Below are positions 1-8,853 of a DNA stretch of 64,000 nt, piece by piece (the first letter of the stretch is position 1; each line of letters opens with the position of its first letter). The translations under genes were made by a program, and so were the position numbers. The DNA is from Acidovorax sp. T1. GTDB lineage: Bacteria > Pseudomonadota > Gammaproteobacteria > Burkholderiales > Burkholderiaceae_C. Under the pieces are notes generated by a model, which saw nothing but the letters and a program-made list of their open reading frames with translations, ran no database searches and had not been told where the DNA came from. The DNA lies in contig NZ_CP021648.1 of the NCBI RefSeq assembly GCF_002176815.1, positions 3,294,001-3,358,000 of the forward strand. The letters are read 5' to 3'.

Positions 1-422
1 GTCGGCACAGACAGCCGACCCTTCGCATCGAGACTCAGCGACGAGGCACCTTGAAACACGGAACGATTCCCCTATTCGGGCGATGGCCCCTTGAACCCGG
101 ATATCGAAGCTCAAGGGCACTTTTCACCACTTAATTGCACTTTTTTGCACTGTAGCAGGAAAAGCGCTCAAAACAAGGGGGCGTGCAACAAACTTTTGCA
201 ATGAAATCAATGACTTAGAAGCGATTTCGAAGAAACGAAAACGACAAAATCCGTTATCCAATAAGCACTTAGAACTGCCTATGCAAGTGATACCTGAAGG
301 CGGGACTGATGCCGGCGCGGATTAGCCACCTGCGTCGGCACAGGCGCGAAGCCGCAGACAGCGCTGCGGCATGGCAACGCAACGCCAGGCAGCGCAAGGA
401 TCGCCGGGGTGGCGAATCCGCC
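1..422. other. Intergenic stretch without a recognisable gene
   Basis: No credible reading frame was found. Roughly 120-300 is clearly AT-richer than the rest of the window, as expected for a promoter region of a gene left of the window. An inverted repeat CCCTTGA (88-94) / TCAAGGG (111-117) with a 16-base spacer is visible, but its role is unknown. The open frame that starts at 309 on the plus strand runs antisense through hslU and is treated as spurious. Confidence 0.5.
351..370 (-). terminator. Hairpin downstream of hslU
   Basis: Perfect 7-bp stem GCCGCAG (351-357) / CTGCGGC (364-370) with a 6-base loop, about 50 bases past the hslU stop. No T-run follows on the minus strand, so intrinsic termination is weakly supported. 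Confidence 0.3.
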
Positions 423-1748
423 TCAGAGGATGTAGCGCGACAGGTCTTCGTCCTGGCTCAGGGTTTGCAGGCGCGTGTCGACATAGGCCGCATCCACGGT
501 GACCGTCTGGCCAGACAGTCGCGCCGCATCGAAGCTGACGTCGTCCAGCAGCCGCTCCATCACGGTGGCCAGGCGGCGGGCACCGATGTTTTCCGTGCGC
601 TCGTTCACATCGAAGGCAATGTGCGCCAGGCGCGTGATGCCTTCGGGCAGAAATTCAAGCGTCACCCCCTCGGTCGCCAGCAGCGCCTGGTATTGCTTGA
701 CCAGCGAGGCGTGGGTTTGCGTGAGGATGGCTTCAAAGTCCTGCACTGACAGGGATTCGAGCTCCACCCGGATCGGAAAGCGCCCCTGCAGTTCGGGAAT
801 CAGGTCGCTGGGCTTGGACAGGTGGAAGGCCCCGGAGGCGATGAACAAAATGTGGTCCGTCTTGACCATGCCGTATTTGGTGGACACCGTGGTGCCCTCC
901 ACCAGCGGCAGCAGGTCGCGCTGCACGCCCTGGCGCGACACGTCGGCGCCACTGGTCTCCTGGCGCGCCGCCACCTTGTCGATCTCGTCGATGAACACGA
1001 TGCCGTTCTGCTCGGCACTGGCGATGGCGCGGGCCCGGATCTCTTCTTCGTTGACCAGCTTGCCGGCCTCCTCCTCGGTGAGCAGCTTCAGGGCCTCGGC
1101 GATCTTGAGCTTGCGGGTGTGGCGCTTGCCCTGCCCCATCTGGCTGAACATGCCGCGCAACTGCTCGGTCATCTCCTCCATGCCCGGCGGGCCCATGAGC
1201 TCCACCTGGGGCCGGCTCTCGGCCAGGTCGATCTCGATGTCCTTTTCGTTCAGGCTGCCTTCGCGCAGCTTCTTGCGAAACACCTGGCGCGCCGTGCTGT
1301 CCGTGGCCGGCTCGGCGCCCGCCGCCGCGCGGGCCGGCGGAATCAGCACATCCAGAATGCGCTCTTCGGCCGCATCTTCGGCGCGGGTGCGCACCTTCTT
1401 CATTTCAGATTCGCGCGTCTGCTTGACAGCCATTTCGGCCAGGTCGCGGATGATGGCATCCACATCCTTGCCGACATAGCCCACTTCGGTGAACTTGGTG
1501 GCCTCCACCTTGATGAAAGGCGCATCGGCCAGGCGCGCCAGGCGCCGGGCGATCTCGGTCTTGCCCACGCCGGTGGGTCCGATCATGAGGATGTTCTTGG
1601 GCGTGATTTCCTGGCGCAGGCTGCCTTCGACCTGCTGGCGGCGCCAGCGGTTGCGCAGCGCAATGGCCACGGCGCGCTTGGCGCTGGCCTGGCCGACGAT
1701 GTGGTTGTCGAGTTCGGAAACGATTTCCTGGGGGGTCATGGACGACAT
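423..1748 (-). CDS. hslU: ATP-dependent protease ATPase subunit HslU
   Basis: HslU is the hexameric AAA+ unfoldase that feeds substrates to the HslV peptidase in the cytoplasm. The 441-residue protein has the usual size. It begins with the family N-terminus [17 protein letters not shown] and carries Walker [10 protein letters not shown], Walker [10 protein letters not shown], the pore motif GYVGKD and a C-terminal RYIL tail that docks into HslV. ATG at 1748 is chosen over an upstream in-frame codon at 1766 because the homologous N-terminus begins here and GGAA lies upstream. It follows hslV by about 100 bases that contain a hairpin repeat, so both are probably one heat-shock operon driven from the hslV promoter. 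Confidence 0.97.
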   Translation of the reverse strand: MSSMTPQEIVSELDNHIVGQASAKRAVAIALRNRWRRQQVEGSLRQEITPKNILMIGPTGVGKTEIARRLARLADAPFIKVEATKFTEVGYVGKDVDAIIRDLAEMAVKQTRESEMKKVRTRAEDAAEERILDVLIPPARAAAGAEPATDSTARQVFRKKLREGSLNEKDIEIDLAESRPQVELMGPPGMEEMTEQLRGMFSQMGQGKRHTRKLKIAEALKLLTEEEAGKLVNEEEIRARAIASAEQNGIVFIDEIDKVAARQETSGADVSRQGVQRDLLPLVEGTTVSTKYGMVKTDHILFIASGAFHLSKPSDLIPELQGRFPIRVELESLSVQDFEAILTQTHASLVKQYQALLATEGVTLEFLPEGITRLAHIAFDVNERTENIGARRLATVMERLLDDVSFDAARLSGQTVTVDAAYVDTRLQTLSQDEDLSRYIL

Positions 1749-1768
1749 GGCAGAAATTCCAGTCAAAT

Positions 1769-1815
1769 ATGGCTCTAGCGCTTACCTATAAAGCGTTAGT
1801 AGCTATCAAAAACAT
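1769..1815 (-). repeat. AGCT/GCGCTT hairpin repeat, copy 1 (between hslV and hslU)
   Basis: On the minus strand it contains TAGCTACTAACGCTT and AAGCGCTAGAGCC, the two half-sites shared by the repeat family in this window. It lies between the two cistrons of the protease operon, where it could modulate the relative expression of hslU. Confidence 0.7.
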
Positions 1816-1850
1816 ATCAAAATAATCAACAAACCTTCCACCCAGCCGGC

Positions 1851-2417
1851 CTACAGCGTCTCAATGGTGTGGTTCATGTTGGTGTAAATGCACAGCTCGC
1901 CGGCGATTTCCAGCGAGCGCTTGACGATGTCCTGGGCCGACAGATCGGTGTGGTTGAGCAGCGCCTTGGCGGCCGAATGCGCGTAGGCGCCGCCCGAGCC
2001 GATGGACACGATGCCCTGCTCCGGCTCCAGCACATCGCCATTGCCGGTGATGATCAGCGAGGCGCTGGCGTCGGCAACGGCCAGCATGGCTTCGAGGCGG
2101 CGCAGCACGCGGTCGGTGCGCCAGTCCTTGGTGAGCTCGATGGCAGCACGGGTGAGATGGCCCTGGTGCTTTTCGAGTTTGGCCTCGAAACGCTCGAACA
2201 GCGTGAAGGCATCGGCCGTGGCACCGGCGAAGCCCGCCAGCACCTTGCCATGGTAGAGCTTGCGCACCTTGCGCGCCGTGCCCTTGACAACGATGTTGCC
2301 CAGAGTGACCTGGCCATCGCCGCCAATGGCGACCTGCAGGCCCTGGGGTGTCTGGCGACGCACACTCAGGATGGTGGTGCCGTGAAAAACCGGGTGGTTA
2401 TCGTTTGATGAGTCCAT
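1851..2417 (-). CDS. hslV: ATP-dependent protease peptidase subunit HslV
   Basis: HslV is the N-terminal threonine peptidase of the HslUV complex. The mature N-terminus Thr-Thr-Ile-Leu-Ser-Val-Arg follows a 13-residue propeptide that ends in HG. The GSGG segment and the metal-binding C-terminal region are present, and 188 residues is normal. ATG 2417 is chosen because an upstream in-frame ATG at 2465 would lie upstream of the sigma-32-like promoter at 2427-2454. No Shine-Dalgarno sequence precedes ATG 2417. It is upstream of hslU on the same strand. Confidence 0.97.
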   Translation of the reverse strand: MDSSNDNHPVFHGTTILSVRRQTPQGLQVAIGGDGQVTLGNIVVKGTARKVRKLYHGKVLAGFAGATADAFTLFERFEAKLEKHQGHLTRAAIELTKDWRTDRVLRRLEAMLAVADASASLIITGNGDVLEPEQGIVSIGSGGAYAHSAAKALLNHTDLSAQDIVKRSLEIAGELCIYTNMNHTIETL

Positions 2418-2426
2418 AGCTGCGGC

Positions 2427-2454
2427 AGATGGGGATAGCCGCCCATTTTGCAAG
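2427..2454 (-). promoter_or_regulatory. Sigma-32-like heat-shock promoter of hslVU
   Basis: On the minus strand CTTGCAA (2454-2448) is followed after 13 bases by CCCCATCT (2434-2427). The known sigma-32 consensus is CTTGAAA, 11-16 bases, CCCCATnT. hslVU is a classical sigma-32 target. The start of transcription would lie only about 2-4 bases before the hslV ATG. Confidence 0.75.
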
Positions 2455-2502
2455 CATGCGTCCAAACGGGCACCACCCAGGCCAGTGACCGCCGCGACGC
2501 AA

Positions 2503-2528
2503 CTCAGTGGCTCAGTGGCTCAGTGGCT
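2503..2528. repeat. Short tandem repeat, 8-bp unit TCAGTGGC, three copies
   Basis: Three successive TCAGTGGC units lie just downstream of the stop of the STAS-domain gene. The array is small and probably reflects replication slippage. Confidence 0.7.
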
Positions 2529-2533
2529 TGTCA

Positions 2534-4240
2534 CTAATTTTTTCGCGGCACAACCCAGGCGTGCTCGCTGACACCGATCACATTGAAGAAGATCGCCACC
2601 AGGCGGTGCAGATTGTGGAACTGCACCACATAGCCACGGGACTGCTGCTCGGCAGCCCAGTTGAGCACCGAGCCGGCGGCGCCGAAATCGATACGAATAA
2701 GACGGTCGCAGTCGATGATCAGGGGTTCACCAGGTCGCGCCAGCGCCTGGAAAGGCTCCAGCAGTGGCGCGGCATCGCCGTCAATGTGGCCACTGAGCAT
2801 CGTCGCAGGGGGCGATTCGAGCACTGCAGGCACGGTGGCATCGGCCGCCTCGGGAGCCAGCAGATCGTGTCCGGCCGCTTGCACCCCTGCGGCCGCATGT
2901 TCGCTGTCCGAATAACCGCAGCGCGGCGCAGTCCACGAGGGCGGCGAGACTTCGTAGGTCACGCAGTAGTCCAGTGCGACCAGCTCGAACTCATCCGGGC
3001 TGGCCATGAGCCGCAGGACCGCCATGCGCAGGCGCCACCACTCAGGGCTGCTGGAGCGGTCGCCCGACTGGGTTTTGCTCTCAAGCAGGCTATTGAGCGC
3101 AGACACGCCGGAAAACACAAACTGCCCACTGCGATTGGCCCACTGGATGAACTGATCGGCCAGCAGCGGCACGGCCGCCTCGTCAATGGCGGTCAGGCGG
3201 CCCCAGGCCAAAGTCCAGGGCGGGGTGGCACGGGCCAACGCGGCCTGCAACGCGGCCACCGATGACACGGCCACGGTCGAAGGTGCAGCCCAGCTGAAAT
3301 CACGCCGTGCAACCGCAGGCGCCACGACGGGTGCAGCCGCAGAGGCCAGCCCCAGCTGCTCGGGCATCGAAAACCACAGGGGTGCCGACCGGCTGAAACG
3401 CGCGGCGAAGTCGATCGCCAGGGTGTCAAAACGGTCCTGCTGGCCGGTTGCGCGGTACAGGTCAAACAGCGTCATCCAGATTTCCAGCTGCTGCAGCGGG
3501 TCATCCTGTTGGTGCTGGGCAAGCACATCCCGCAGGCCAGACTCGGCGCCGGCATGGTCGCCATTGGCAAACCGGATGGCGGCTTCTTCCAGATCGGGTT
3601 CGTGCACAAATTCCTCCGGTTCGACTGCGGGTTCAGGTTCGGCTGCGGCAGGGCTGAAAGACGCTGCGGGTGCGCCAGCGCGCATGGGGGCATCTTTGCC
3701 GCCAAACCCCGCAATGGCCATGCTGTCGTCCGCAAACAACGGCGCCACCGAGGGCCTGACCTCCAGCGGAGCCTGCAAAGTGCCCGGCCGGGTGAGCGCA
3801 TAGGCGCGCGCGGCGGCCTCCTCTTGGCCCTGGGGCTGCATGTCGGCAGGCTGGGTGGGGGCATCTGCCGTGTGCTTGCCCTTCCACCACTGCTGGGACA
3901 TCTGCGCTTCGATCTCGTCGATCTTCTTGAGCGTGACGGCGCGCCCGTCGGGTGACGCCATGCTGCTCTGAAAGAACGACGGGCGACCCGCGGGGTCTTC
4001 CGCGCGATCGCCCTGCAGCACCTCGCGCTGGCGCAGCTTGCGCAGTTGATCAAACTCGCGGCGGCGCACGAAGTCGTTGCGCCGCTTGCGCTCGATCATC
4101 TCCTTGAGCATCTGCTTGCTGTATTGGCTTTCCCGGTCGGCCTGGATCGAGTCGAGCTCCGTCCAGTTAACCGTGGGGTTGCGCACAAACCGCACCACCT
4201 TGGACAGCAGGCCGCCGGGTGTGGTTTCTTCCTTGCTCAT
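2534..4240 (-). CDS. STAS-domain protein of unknown function
   Basis: 568 residues, not assigned to a named family. Residues 1-90 are charged, with an Arg/Lys-rich helix around 45-75. Residues 90-210 are low-complexity and Pro/Ala/Gln rich, probably disordered. Residues 215-290 look helical and TPR-like. Residues 480-568 resemble a STAS domain: a LIIDCDRLIRIDFGAAGSVL strand-helix segment and a C-terminal VIGV-EHAWVV. STAS domains occur in anti-sigma-factor antagonists and in MlaB-type phospholipid transport proteins. There is no signal peptide or membrane helix. It lies downstream of dksA with a 46-bp gap on the same strand, so co-transcription is likely. Confidence 0.6.
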   Translation of the reverse strand: MSKEETTPGGLLSKVVRFVRNPTVNWTELDSIQADRESQYSKQMLKEMIERKRRNDFVRRREFDQLRKLRQREVLQGDRAEDPAGRPSFFQSSMASPDGRAVTLKKIDEIEAQMSQQWWKGKHTADAPTQPADMQPQGQEEAAARAYALTRPGTLQAPLEVRPSVAPLFADDSMAIAGFGGKDAPMRAGAPAASFSPAAAEPEPAVEPEEFVHEPDLEEAAIRFANGDHAGAESGLRDVLAQHQQDDPLQQLEIWMTLFDLYRATGQQDRFDTLAIDFAARFSRSAPLWFSMPEQLGLASAAAPVVAPAVARRDFSWAAPSTVAVSSVAALQAALARATPPWTLAWGRLTAIDEAAVPLLADQFIQWANRSGQFVFSGVSALNSLLESKTQSGDRSSSPEWWRLRMAVLRLMASPDEFELVALDYCVTYEVSPPSWTAPRCGYSDSEHAAAGVQAAGHDLLAPEAADATVPAVLESPPATMLSGHIDGDAAPLLEPFQALARPGEPLIIDCDRLIRIDFGAAGSVLNWAAEQQSRGYVVQFHNLHRLVAIFFNVIGVSEHAWVVPRKN

Positions 4241-4286
4241 AGGCAGTCAGAACGGGTGCGCATGGAAATATGAAGCCGCTCGGCCT

Positions 4287-5072
4287 TCAGTCTCCAAACA
4301 TTTTCTGTTTGAGTTCACGGCGTTGCTGCGCTTCCAGCGACAGCGTGGCGGTGGGGCGGGCAATCAAGCGACCCACCCCGATGGGTTCGCCGGTTTCGTC
4401 GCAATAACCATAGTCACCCGAGTCGATGCGAGCAATGGACTGCTCGATCTTCTTGAGCAGCTTGCGTTCGCGGTCGCGGGTGCGCAACTCGAGCGCGTGC
4501 TCTTCTTCAATGGTGGCGCGGTCGGCGGGATCGGGCACCACCACGGTGTCTTCGCGCAGGTGCTCGGTGGTTTCACCGGCACTGTTGTGGATTTCCTGCT
4601 TGAGTTGAACGAGCTTGAGGCGGAAAAACGCCATCTGCTTGTCGTTCATGTACTCGCTGTCGGGCATCGCGATCACTTCGGCGTCGGTCAGCTCTTCGGC
4701 CGTTTTGGCCTTCCAGTTGTTCGCCAGCTTGGGGTCTTTTTTGGCAGCCGTGTAGGTGGGGTGCACTTGCGCGGTCGTGGGCATGGTGTGTTGATAACTG
4801 GCTTTGGCAGCGGTCGAAGCCACTGCCTGGGCCATGGATGGTACGGTCAATTGGGCCAGCCGGGATGAAGGCCGGGTGCTGCGCACGGGTACTTGGCTGC
4901 CAGCCCGCAAAACCTGTGCGGGCTCCTCTGCCACTGCCGGGCTGGCGGCTTTGGGGGCGACCTTGGCAGCAGCCTTTGCAGCAGTCTTGGTTGCCGCTGG
5001 GGCGGCAGCACTGTGTGCCGCGGATGGGGCCGCTTTTGCGGCCGCCTTGGGTTTGCTGGTTTCGGCTTTCAC
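4287..5072 (-). CDS. dksA: RNA polymerase-binding transcription factor DksA, zinc-ligand-poor form
   Basis: DksA inserts a coiled coil into the RNA polymerase secondary channel and works with ppGpp in the stringent response. The coiled-coil tip DPADRA (DxxDxA) is intact. The C-terminal zinc finger is altered: the four Cys positions read C-x2-T-x17-S-x2-A (CDET ... SLEA), so a Cys4 zinc site cannot form. The 261-residue protein has a long Ala/Lys/Pro-rich N-terminal extension of about 110 residues, which is probably disordered. Start GTG 5072 is chosen because GAGGAG lies upstream. A possible -10 TACAAT lies at 5167-5162. It sits directly downstream of a CobW-type GTPase. Confidence 0.93.
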   Translation of the reverse strand: MKAETSKPKAAAKAAPSAAHSAAAPAATKTAAKAAAKVAPKAASPAVAEEPAQVLRAGSQVPVRSTRPSSRLAQLTVPSMAQAVASTAAKASYQHTMPTTAQVHPTYTAAKKDPKLANNWKAKTAEELTDAEVIAMPDSEYMNDKQMAFFRLKLVQLKQEIHNSAGETTEHLREDTVVVPDPADRATIEEEHALELRTRDRERKLLKKIEQSIARIDSGDYGYCDETGEPIGVGRLIARPTATLSLEAQQRRELKQKMFGD

Positions 5073-5252
5073 TGACGGGACTCCTCGCGTAACGGGCTGG
5101 CCCGGGCTGCGCAGGCAGCCAAGGGCGGGTGGCAAGCCTTCCGGGGTTTTACCGGGGCGCGATTGTATCGACCTGGGCGGACGCAAACGAAAACGTTGCA
5201 GATACAACACATAAGGATGTGGGGCAATCCCCGCCTCCCCCGTCAAAACCGG

Positions 5253-6314
5253 TCAACCAAGGCTCTGCTCCAGCCCCTGCAGGAAGATGTCCTTGGGCAA
5301 ATCAATGCCGATAAAGACCATTTTGCTGGTGCGCGCCTCTCCTTCAGCCCATTGCGGCCCCAGGTCGCTGCCCATGAGCTGGTGCACGCCCTGAAAGATC
5401 ACCTTGCGGTCGGTGCCTTTCATATTCAGCACGCCCTTGTAACGCAGCATGCGCGGGCCATAGATGTTGACGATGGCACCCAGAAAATCCTCCAGCTTGG
5501 CCGGATCGAACGGGCGGTCCGATCGGTAGACAAAGCTTTTCACATCATCGTCGTGATGGTGGTGGTGGTGCCCATGGCCTTCATGGCCGTGCTGGTGCGA
5601 TGGGTGGTCACAGTGCTCGCCATGGGCGTGGTCATGGTGATCGTGCTCTGCGTCCTCCTCCTTGAGGAAGTCCGGATCGATATCCAGTTTGGCATTGAGG
5701 TTGAAGCCCCGCAAATCCAGCACCTCCTTGAGCGGCACCTCGCCAAAGTGCACGGCCTTGATGGGCGCGCGCGGGTTCATGTGCTTCAAGCGATGGATCA
5801 GCGCATCGGTTTCCTCGGCGCTCACAAGGTCGGTCTTGGACAGGAATATCTGGTCGGCAAAACCCACCTGGCGGCGCGCTTCCTGGCGGTCATTGAGCTG
5901 CTGGGGCGCGTGCTTGGCATCGACCAGCGTGATGATGGAGTCAATCAGATACGTTTCGGCGATTTCCTCATCCATGAAGAAGGTCTGCGCCACGGGGCCG
6001 GGGTCGGCCACGCCGGTGGTCTCGATCACGATGCGCTCGAAGTCCAGCAGGCCCTTGCGCTTTTTGGCCGCCAGAAGTTGCAGCGTCTCGCGCAGGTCTT
6101 CGCGAATGGTGCAGCAGATGCAGCCATTGCTCATCTGAACGATCTGCTCCTTCGATTCAGTCACGAGAATGTCGTTGTCGATGTTCTCCTCGCCGAATTC
6201 ATTCTCGATGACGGCGATTTTCTGGCCATGGGCTTCGCTCAGCAGGCGCTTGAGCAGCGTGGTCTTTCCGGAACCCAGAAAGCCGGTGAGGATGGTGACA
6301 GGAATGAGGGACAT
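5253..6314 (-). CDS. CobW/ZNG-type metallochaperone GTPase
   Basis: Member of the G3E GTPase family (CobW, YjiA, YeiR, ZNG1), which couple GTP hydrolysis to metal delivery. The 353-residue protein has P-loop GFLGSGKTT, the family metal-binding motif GCICC, the guanine motif LSKTD and a C-terminal CobW_C domain. A strongly His-rich stretch around residues 240-275, with many HD and HH pairs, is likely to bind zinc or another divalent metal. ATG 6314 with AAGG upstream is chosen over a long unconserved extension. It is followed by a zinc-ligand-poor dksA on the same strand and preceded by a Zn/Cd/Pb exporter. The exact metal is not shown by the sequence. Confidence 0.9.
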   Translation of the reverse strand: MSLIPVTILTGFLGSGKTTLLKRLLSEAHGQKIAVIENEFGEENIDNDILVTESKEQIVQMSNGCICCTIREDLRETLQLLAAKKRKGLLDFERIVIETTGVADPGPVAQTFFMDEEIAETYLIDSIITLVDAKHAPQQLNDRQEARRQVGFADQIFLSKTDLVSAEETDALIHRLKHMNPRAPIKAVHFGEVPLKEVLDLRGFNLNAKLDIDPDFLKEEDAEHDHHDHAHGEHCDHPSHQHGHEGHGHHHHHHDDDVKSFVYRSDRPFDPAKLEDFLGAIVNIYGPRMLRYKGVLNMKGTDRKVIFQGVHQLMGSDLGPQWAEGEARTSKMVFIGIDLPKDIFLQGLEQSLG

Positions 6315-6475
6315 GGGGAGCCTTGGGATAAGCAACGGGCCGTGCAACCGGCTGCCAAATGGTGCGCCGCTGGCAAGCCAGGCCGCAAAAAGGGATGAGT
6401 TTAGCGGGGGAGCAAAGCCCGTGCCGGACACCGCCAAACCAGGCCGCCTGCTGCGGGAACAGGCGCCATTTCGCC

Positions 6476-8749
6476 CTATTTCGTTGGCGCCTTGTCCACC
6501 GCGCGCAGCATGCGCAGGCCATTGAACACCACGATCAGGCTGGCCCCCATGTCGGCAAACACGGCCATCCACATTGAGGCGCCGTTGAACAGCGCCAGCC
6601 CCAGAAAAACCAGCTTGATGCCCAGCGCCAGGGCAATGTTCTGCCAGAGCACAGCGCGCGCCTGGCGCGACAGCCGGATGAGCTCAGGAATGCGCCGCAG
6701 GTCGTCGTTCATGATGACCACATCGGCAGCCTCCATGGCCGTGTCGGTGCCCGCCGCCCCCATCGCGATGCCGATGTCGGCCCGGGCCAGCGCGGGGGCA
6801 TCGTTGATGCCATCCCCCACCATCGCCGTCAGACCATGGCGCGCCTGCAGGGCTTCGATGGCTGCCAGCTTGTCTTGCGGCAAAAGGTTGCCCTGCACCT
6901 CATCAATGCCCGCCTGAGTGGCGATGGTGCGGGCCGTCACGGTGTTGTCGCCCGTCAGCATCACCGACGCCACGCCCATCGCATGCAGCGTGGCCAGCGC
7001 CTCGCGCGAACGGTCCTTGATGGTATCGGCCACGGCAAAAATGGCCAGTACGGCGATATCCGTCGCCAGCAGCGTCACCGTACGGCCCTGCGCCTCGTGG
7101 GCTGCCAGCCGGGCCTCGATACCGGCGTTGCACAGGCCACGCTCCTCGATCAGGCGGTGGTTGCCCAGCACCAGCGCCTGCCCGGCGATGCGGGCCTGCA
7201 CGCCGCGCCCCGGCAAGGCCGTGAAGCCCTCCAGCGCGCCACCAGGGGGCGCCACCTGCGCCACAGCCAACCCCTGTGCGATGGCCCCCGACACCGGGTG
7301 GTCGGAATGCCCCGCCAGATCGGCGGCCCAGCGCAGCACCTGCGCCTCTGGCACCGGGGTGAGCCCCTCCTGCGGCAGCACCTCGGTCGCCACCAGGCAG
7401 GGCCGACCTTCGGTGATGGTGCCGGTTTTGTCGAACGCAACGGTCTTGAGCTGGTGTGCGGTTTCCAGATAGACCCCGCCCTTGATGAGAATGCCGCGCC
7501 GCGCGGCTGCGGCCAAGCCGCTCACCACCGTGACAGGCGTGGCGATGACCAGTGCGCACGGGCAGGCAATCACGAGCAGGACCAGGGCCTTGTAAAGCGC
7601 CTGCAGCCACGTCACGTCTGTCAGCCAGGGCATGAGCACTGCCACCGCCACCGCCAGCCCGAACACCACCGGCGTGTAGATGGCGGCGAATTGGTCCACC
7701 AACTGCTGGGTGGGCGCGCGGCTGGCCTGCGCCTGTTCCACCGCGTGGATGATGCGGGCCAGCGTGGTGTTGCTGGCCGTGGCAGTCACCCGCATTTCCA
7801 GGGTGCCGGTGTCATTGATGGTGCCGGCAAACAAGGTGTCGCCCGCTGCCTTGTCTACAGGCATGCTCTCGCCCGTGACCGACGCCTGGTTCACGGCACT
7901 CGCGCCCGAGATGACCACGCCATCAAGCGGCACGCGCGCACCGGGCCGGATGCGCACCACCGCGCCCAGCCGCACTGCGGCTGCGGCAACCGGCTGCCAG
8001 GCGCCGCCAGGCTGGCGCAGTTCGGCCGTATCGGGCGCCAGGTCAAGCAGGCTCTTGATGGCGTTGCGCGCCCGGTCCACCGAGCGGGCCTCGATGAGCT
8101 CGGCAATGGCATACAGCGCCATCACCATGGCCGCTTCGGGCCACTGGCCGATCACAAAAGCGCCGGTCACGGCCACGGTCATCAGCGCATTGATGTTGAG
8201 CCGTCCGCGCCCCAGCGCGGCAAGGCCCTTGCGGTAGGTGGAAAAACCAGCCAGCCCGATGGCGACGGCGGCCAGCGCCATGCCCGCCACCTGATACACC
8301 CGCTGATCTGGCGCCAAATACGCCAGCAGCTCGGCGGCCACGGCCAGCGCGATCGCCAAACCCAGGCGCACGAGGCCTTCGGCGCCTGGCAGGTGACCGT
8401 GTGCGTGCGCATCCCCACCCTCCTGGGCCAGGGGCTGCGGATCAAACCCCACCCGCCGGATGGCCGCCAGGACCTGCGGCATCACCGCAGGCGCCGCGTC
8501 AATGGCCACCGTGCGGGCAGCAAGCTGAAAGTACAAGCCGCGCAGGCCCGAAACACCTGCCACAGCGTGGCGGATCTCGCTTTCCTCGGCCGCACAGTCC
8601 ATCGTGGCGATGCGAAAAACCGTCCCGCGGGCGGCGCCAGGCGCGCTGGCAGCATGGCGCTGCGCGGGGGCGTTGTCCATGAACGCATCGGACGAACAAT
8701 GGCTGCAGGGATCGGACGTGGCGGGCGGGGTGTGTGGGGATGGGGTCAT
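6476..8749 (-). CDS. cadA: Zn2+/Cd2+/Pb2+-translocating P1B-type ATPase
   Basis: Inner-membrane heavy-metal exporter, 757 residues. The N-terminus has a CSHC cluster and a heavy-metal-associated domain with MDCAAEE. The membrane metal site CPC (IACPCALV) is present, as are phosphorylation site DKTGTIT, hinge GDGINDAPAL, and the Lys and Asp in the last helices (GIKLVFL, FADMGASL) that mark the Zn/Cd/Pb subgroup rather than Cu exporters. ATG 8749 has AAGGAAAG upstream. It is transcribed divergently from the MerR-type regulator at 8854 across an operator at 8780-8800, so metal-induced expression is expected. ZntA and PbrA are equivalent names. Confidence 0.95.
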   Translation of the reverse strand: MTPSPHTPPATSDPCSHCSSDAFMDNAPAQRHAASAPGAARGTVFRIATMDCAAEESEIRHAVAGVSGLRGLYFQLAARTVAIDAAPAVMPQVLAAIRRVGFDPQPLAQEGGDAHAHGHLPGAEGLVRLGLAIALAVAAELLAYLAPDQRVYQVAGMALAAVAIGLAGFSTYRKGLAALGRGRLNINALMTVAVTGAFVIGQWPEAAMVMALYAIAELIEARSVDRARNAIKSLLDLAPDTAELRQPGGAWQPVAAAAVRLGAVVRIRPGARVPLDGVVISGASAVNQASVTGESMPVDKAAGDTLFAGTINDTGTLEMRVTATASNTTLARIIHAVEQAQASRAPTQQLVDQFAAIYTPVVFGLAVAVAVLMPWLTDVTWLQALYKALVLLVIACPCALVIATPVTVVSGLAAAARRGILIKGGVYLETAHQLKTVAFDKTGTITEGRPCLVATEVLPQEGLTPVPEAQVLRWAADLAGHSDHPVSGAIAQGLAVAQVAPPGGALEGFTALPGRGVQARIAGQALVLGNHRLIEERGLCNAGIEARLAAHEAQGRTVTLLATDIAVLAIFAVADTIKDRSREALATLHAMGVASVMLTGDNTVTARTIATQAGIDEVQGNLLPQDKLAAIEALQARHGLTAMVGDGINDAPALARADIGIAMGAAGTDTAMEAADVVIMNDDLRRIPELIRLSRQARAVLWQNIALALGIKLVFLGLALFNGASMWMAVFADMGASLIVVFNGLRMLRAVDKAPTK

Positions 8750-8772
8750 GGTTGCTTTCCTTGCTGGCATCC

Positions 8773-8803
8773 ATTGGAAACCCTGATGCCACTACAGAGT
8801 CAA
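8773..8803 (-). promoter_or_regulatory. MerR-family operator/promoter of the metal ATPase gene
   Basis: On the minus strand the -35 TTGACT (8803-8798) and a -10-like TCCAAT (8778-8773) are separated by 19 bp, the elongated spacer typical of MerR-activated promoters. The spacer holds a dyad, ACTCTG / CAGGGT (8800-8795 and 8785-8780), which matches the family's ACYCTN...CTAGAGGGT type. The divergent cadR-like gene starts about 50 bp away. Confidence 0.75.
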
Positions 8804-8853
8804 GCACGCCCGCGGCGTACCATCGCGATACCACCACTCAAGCGGCGCATCCC

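Noticed and set aside
250..275. A DnaA-box-like TTATCCAAT suggesting an origin
   Set aside because: A single imperfect box without a box cluster, AT-rich unwinding repeats or nearby dnaA/dnaN genes.
2418..2465. Upstream ATG at 2465 as the hslV start
   Set aside because: It lies upstream of the sigma-32-like promoter and would add residues not found in HslV, whose propeptide is short.
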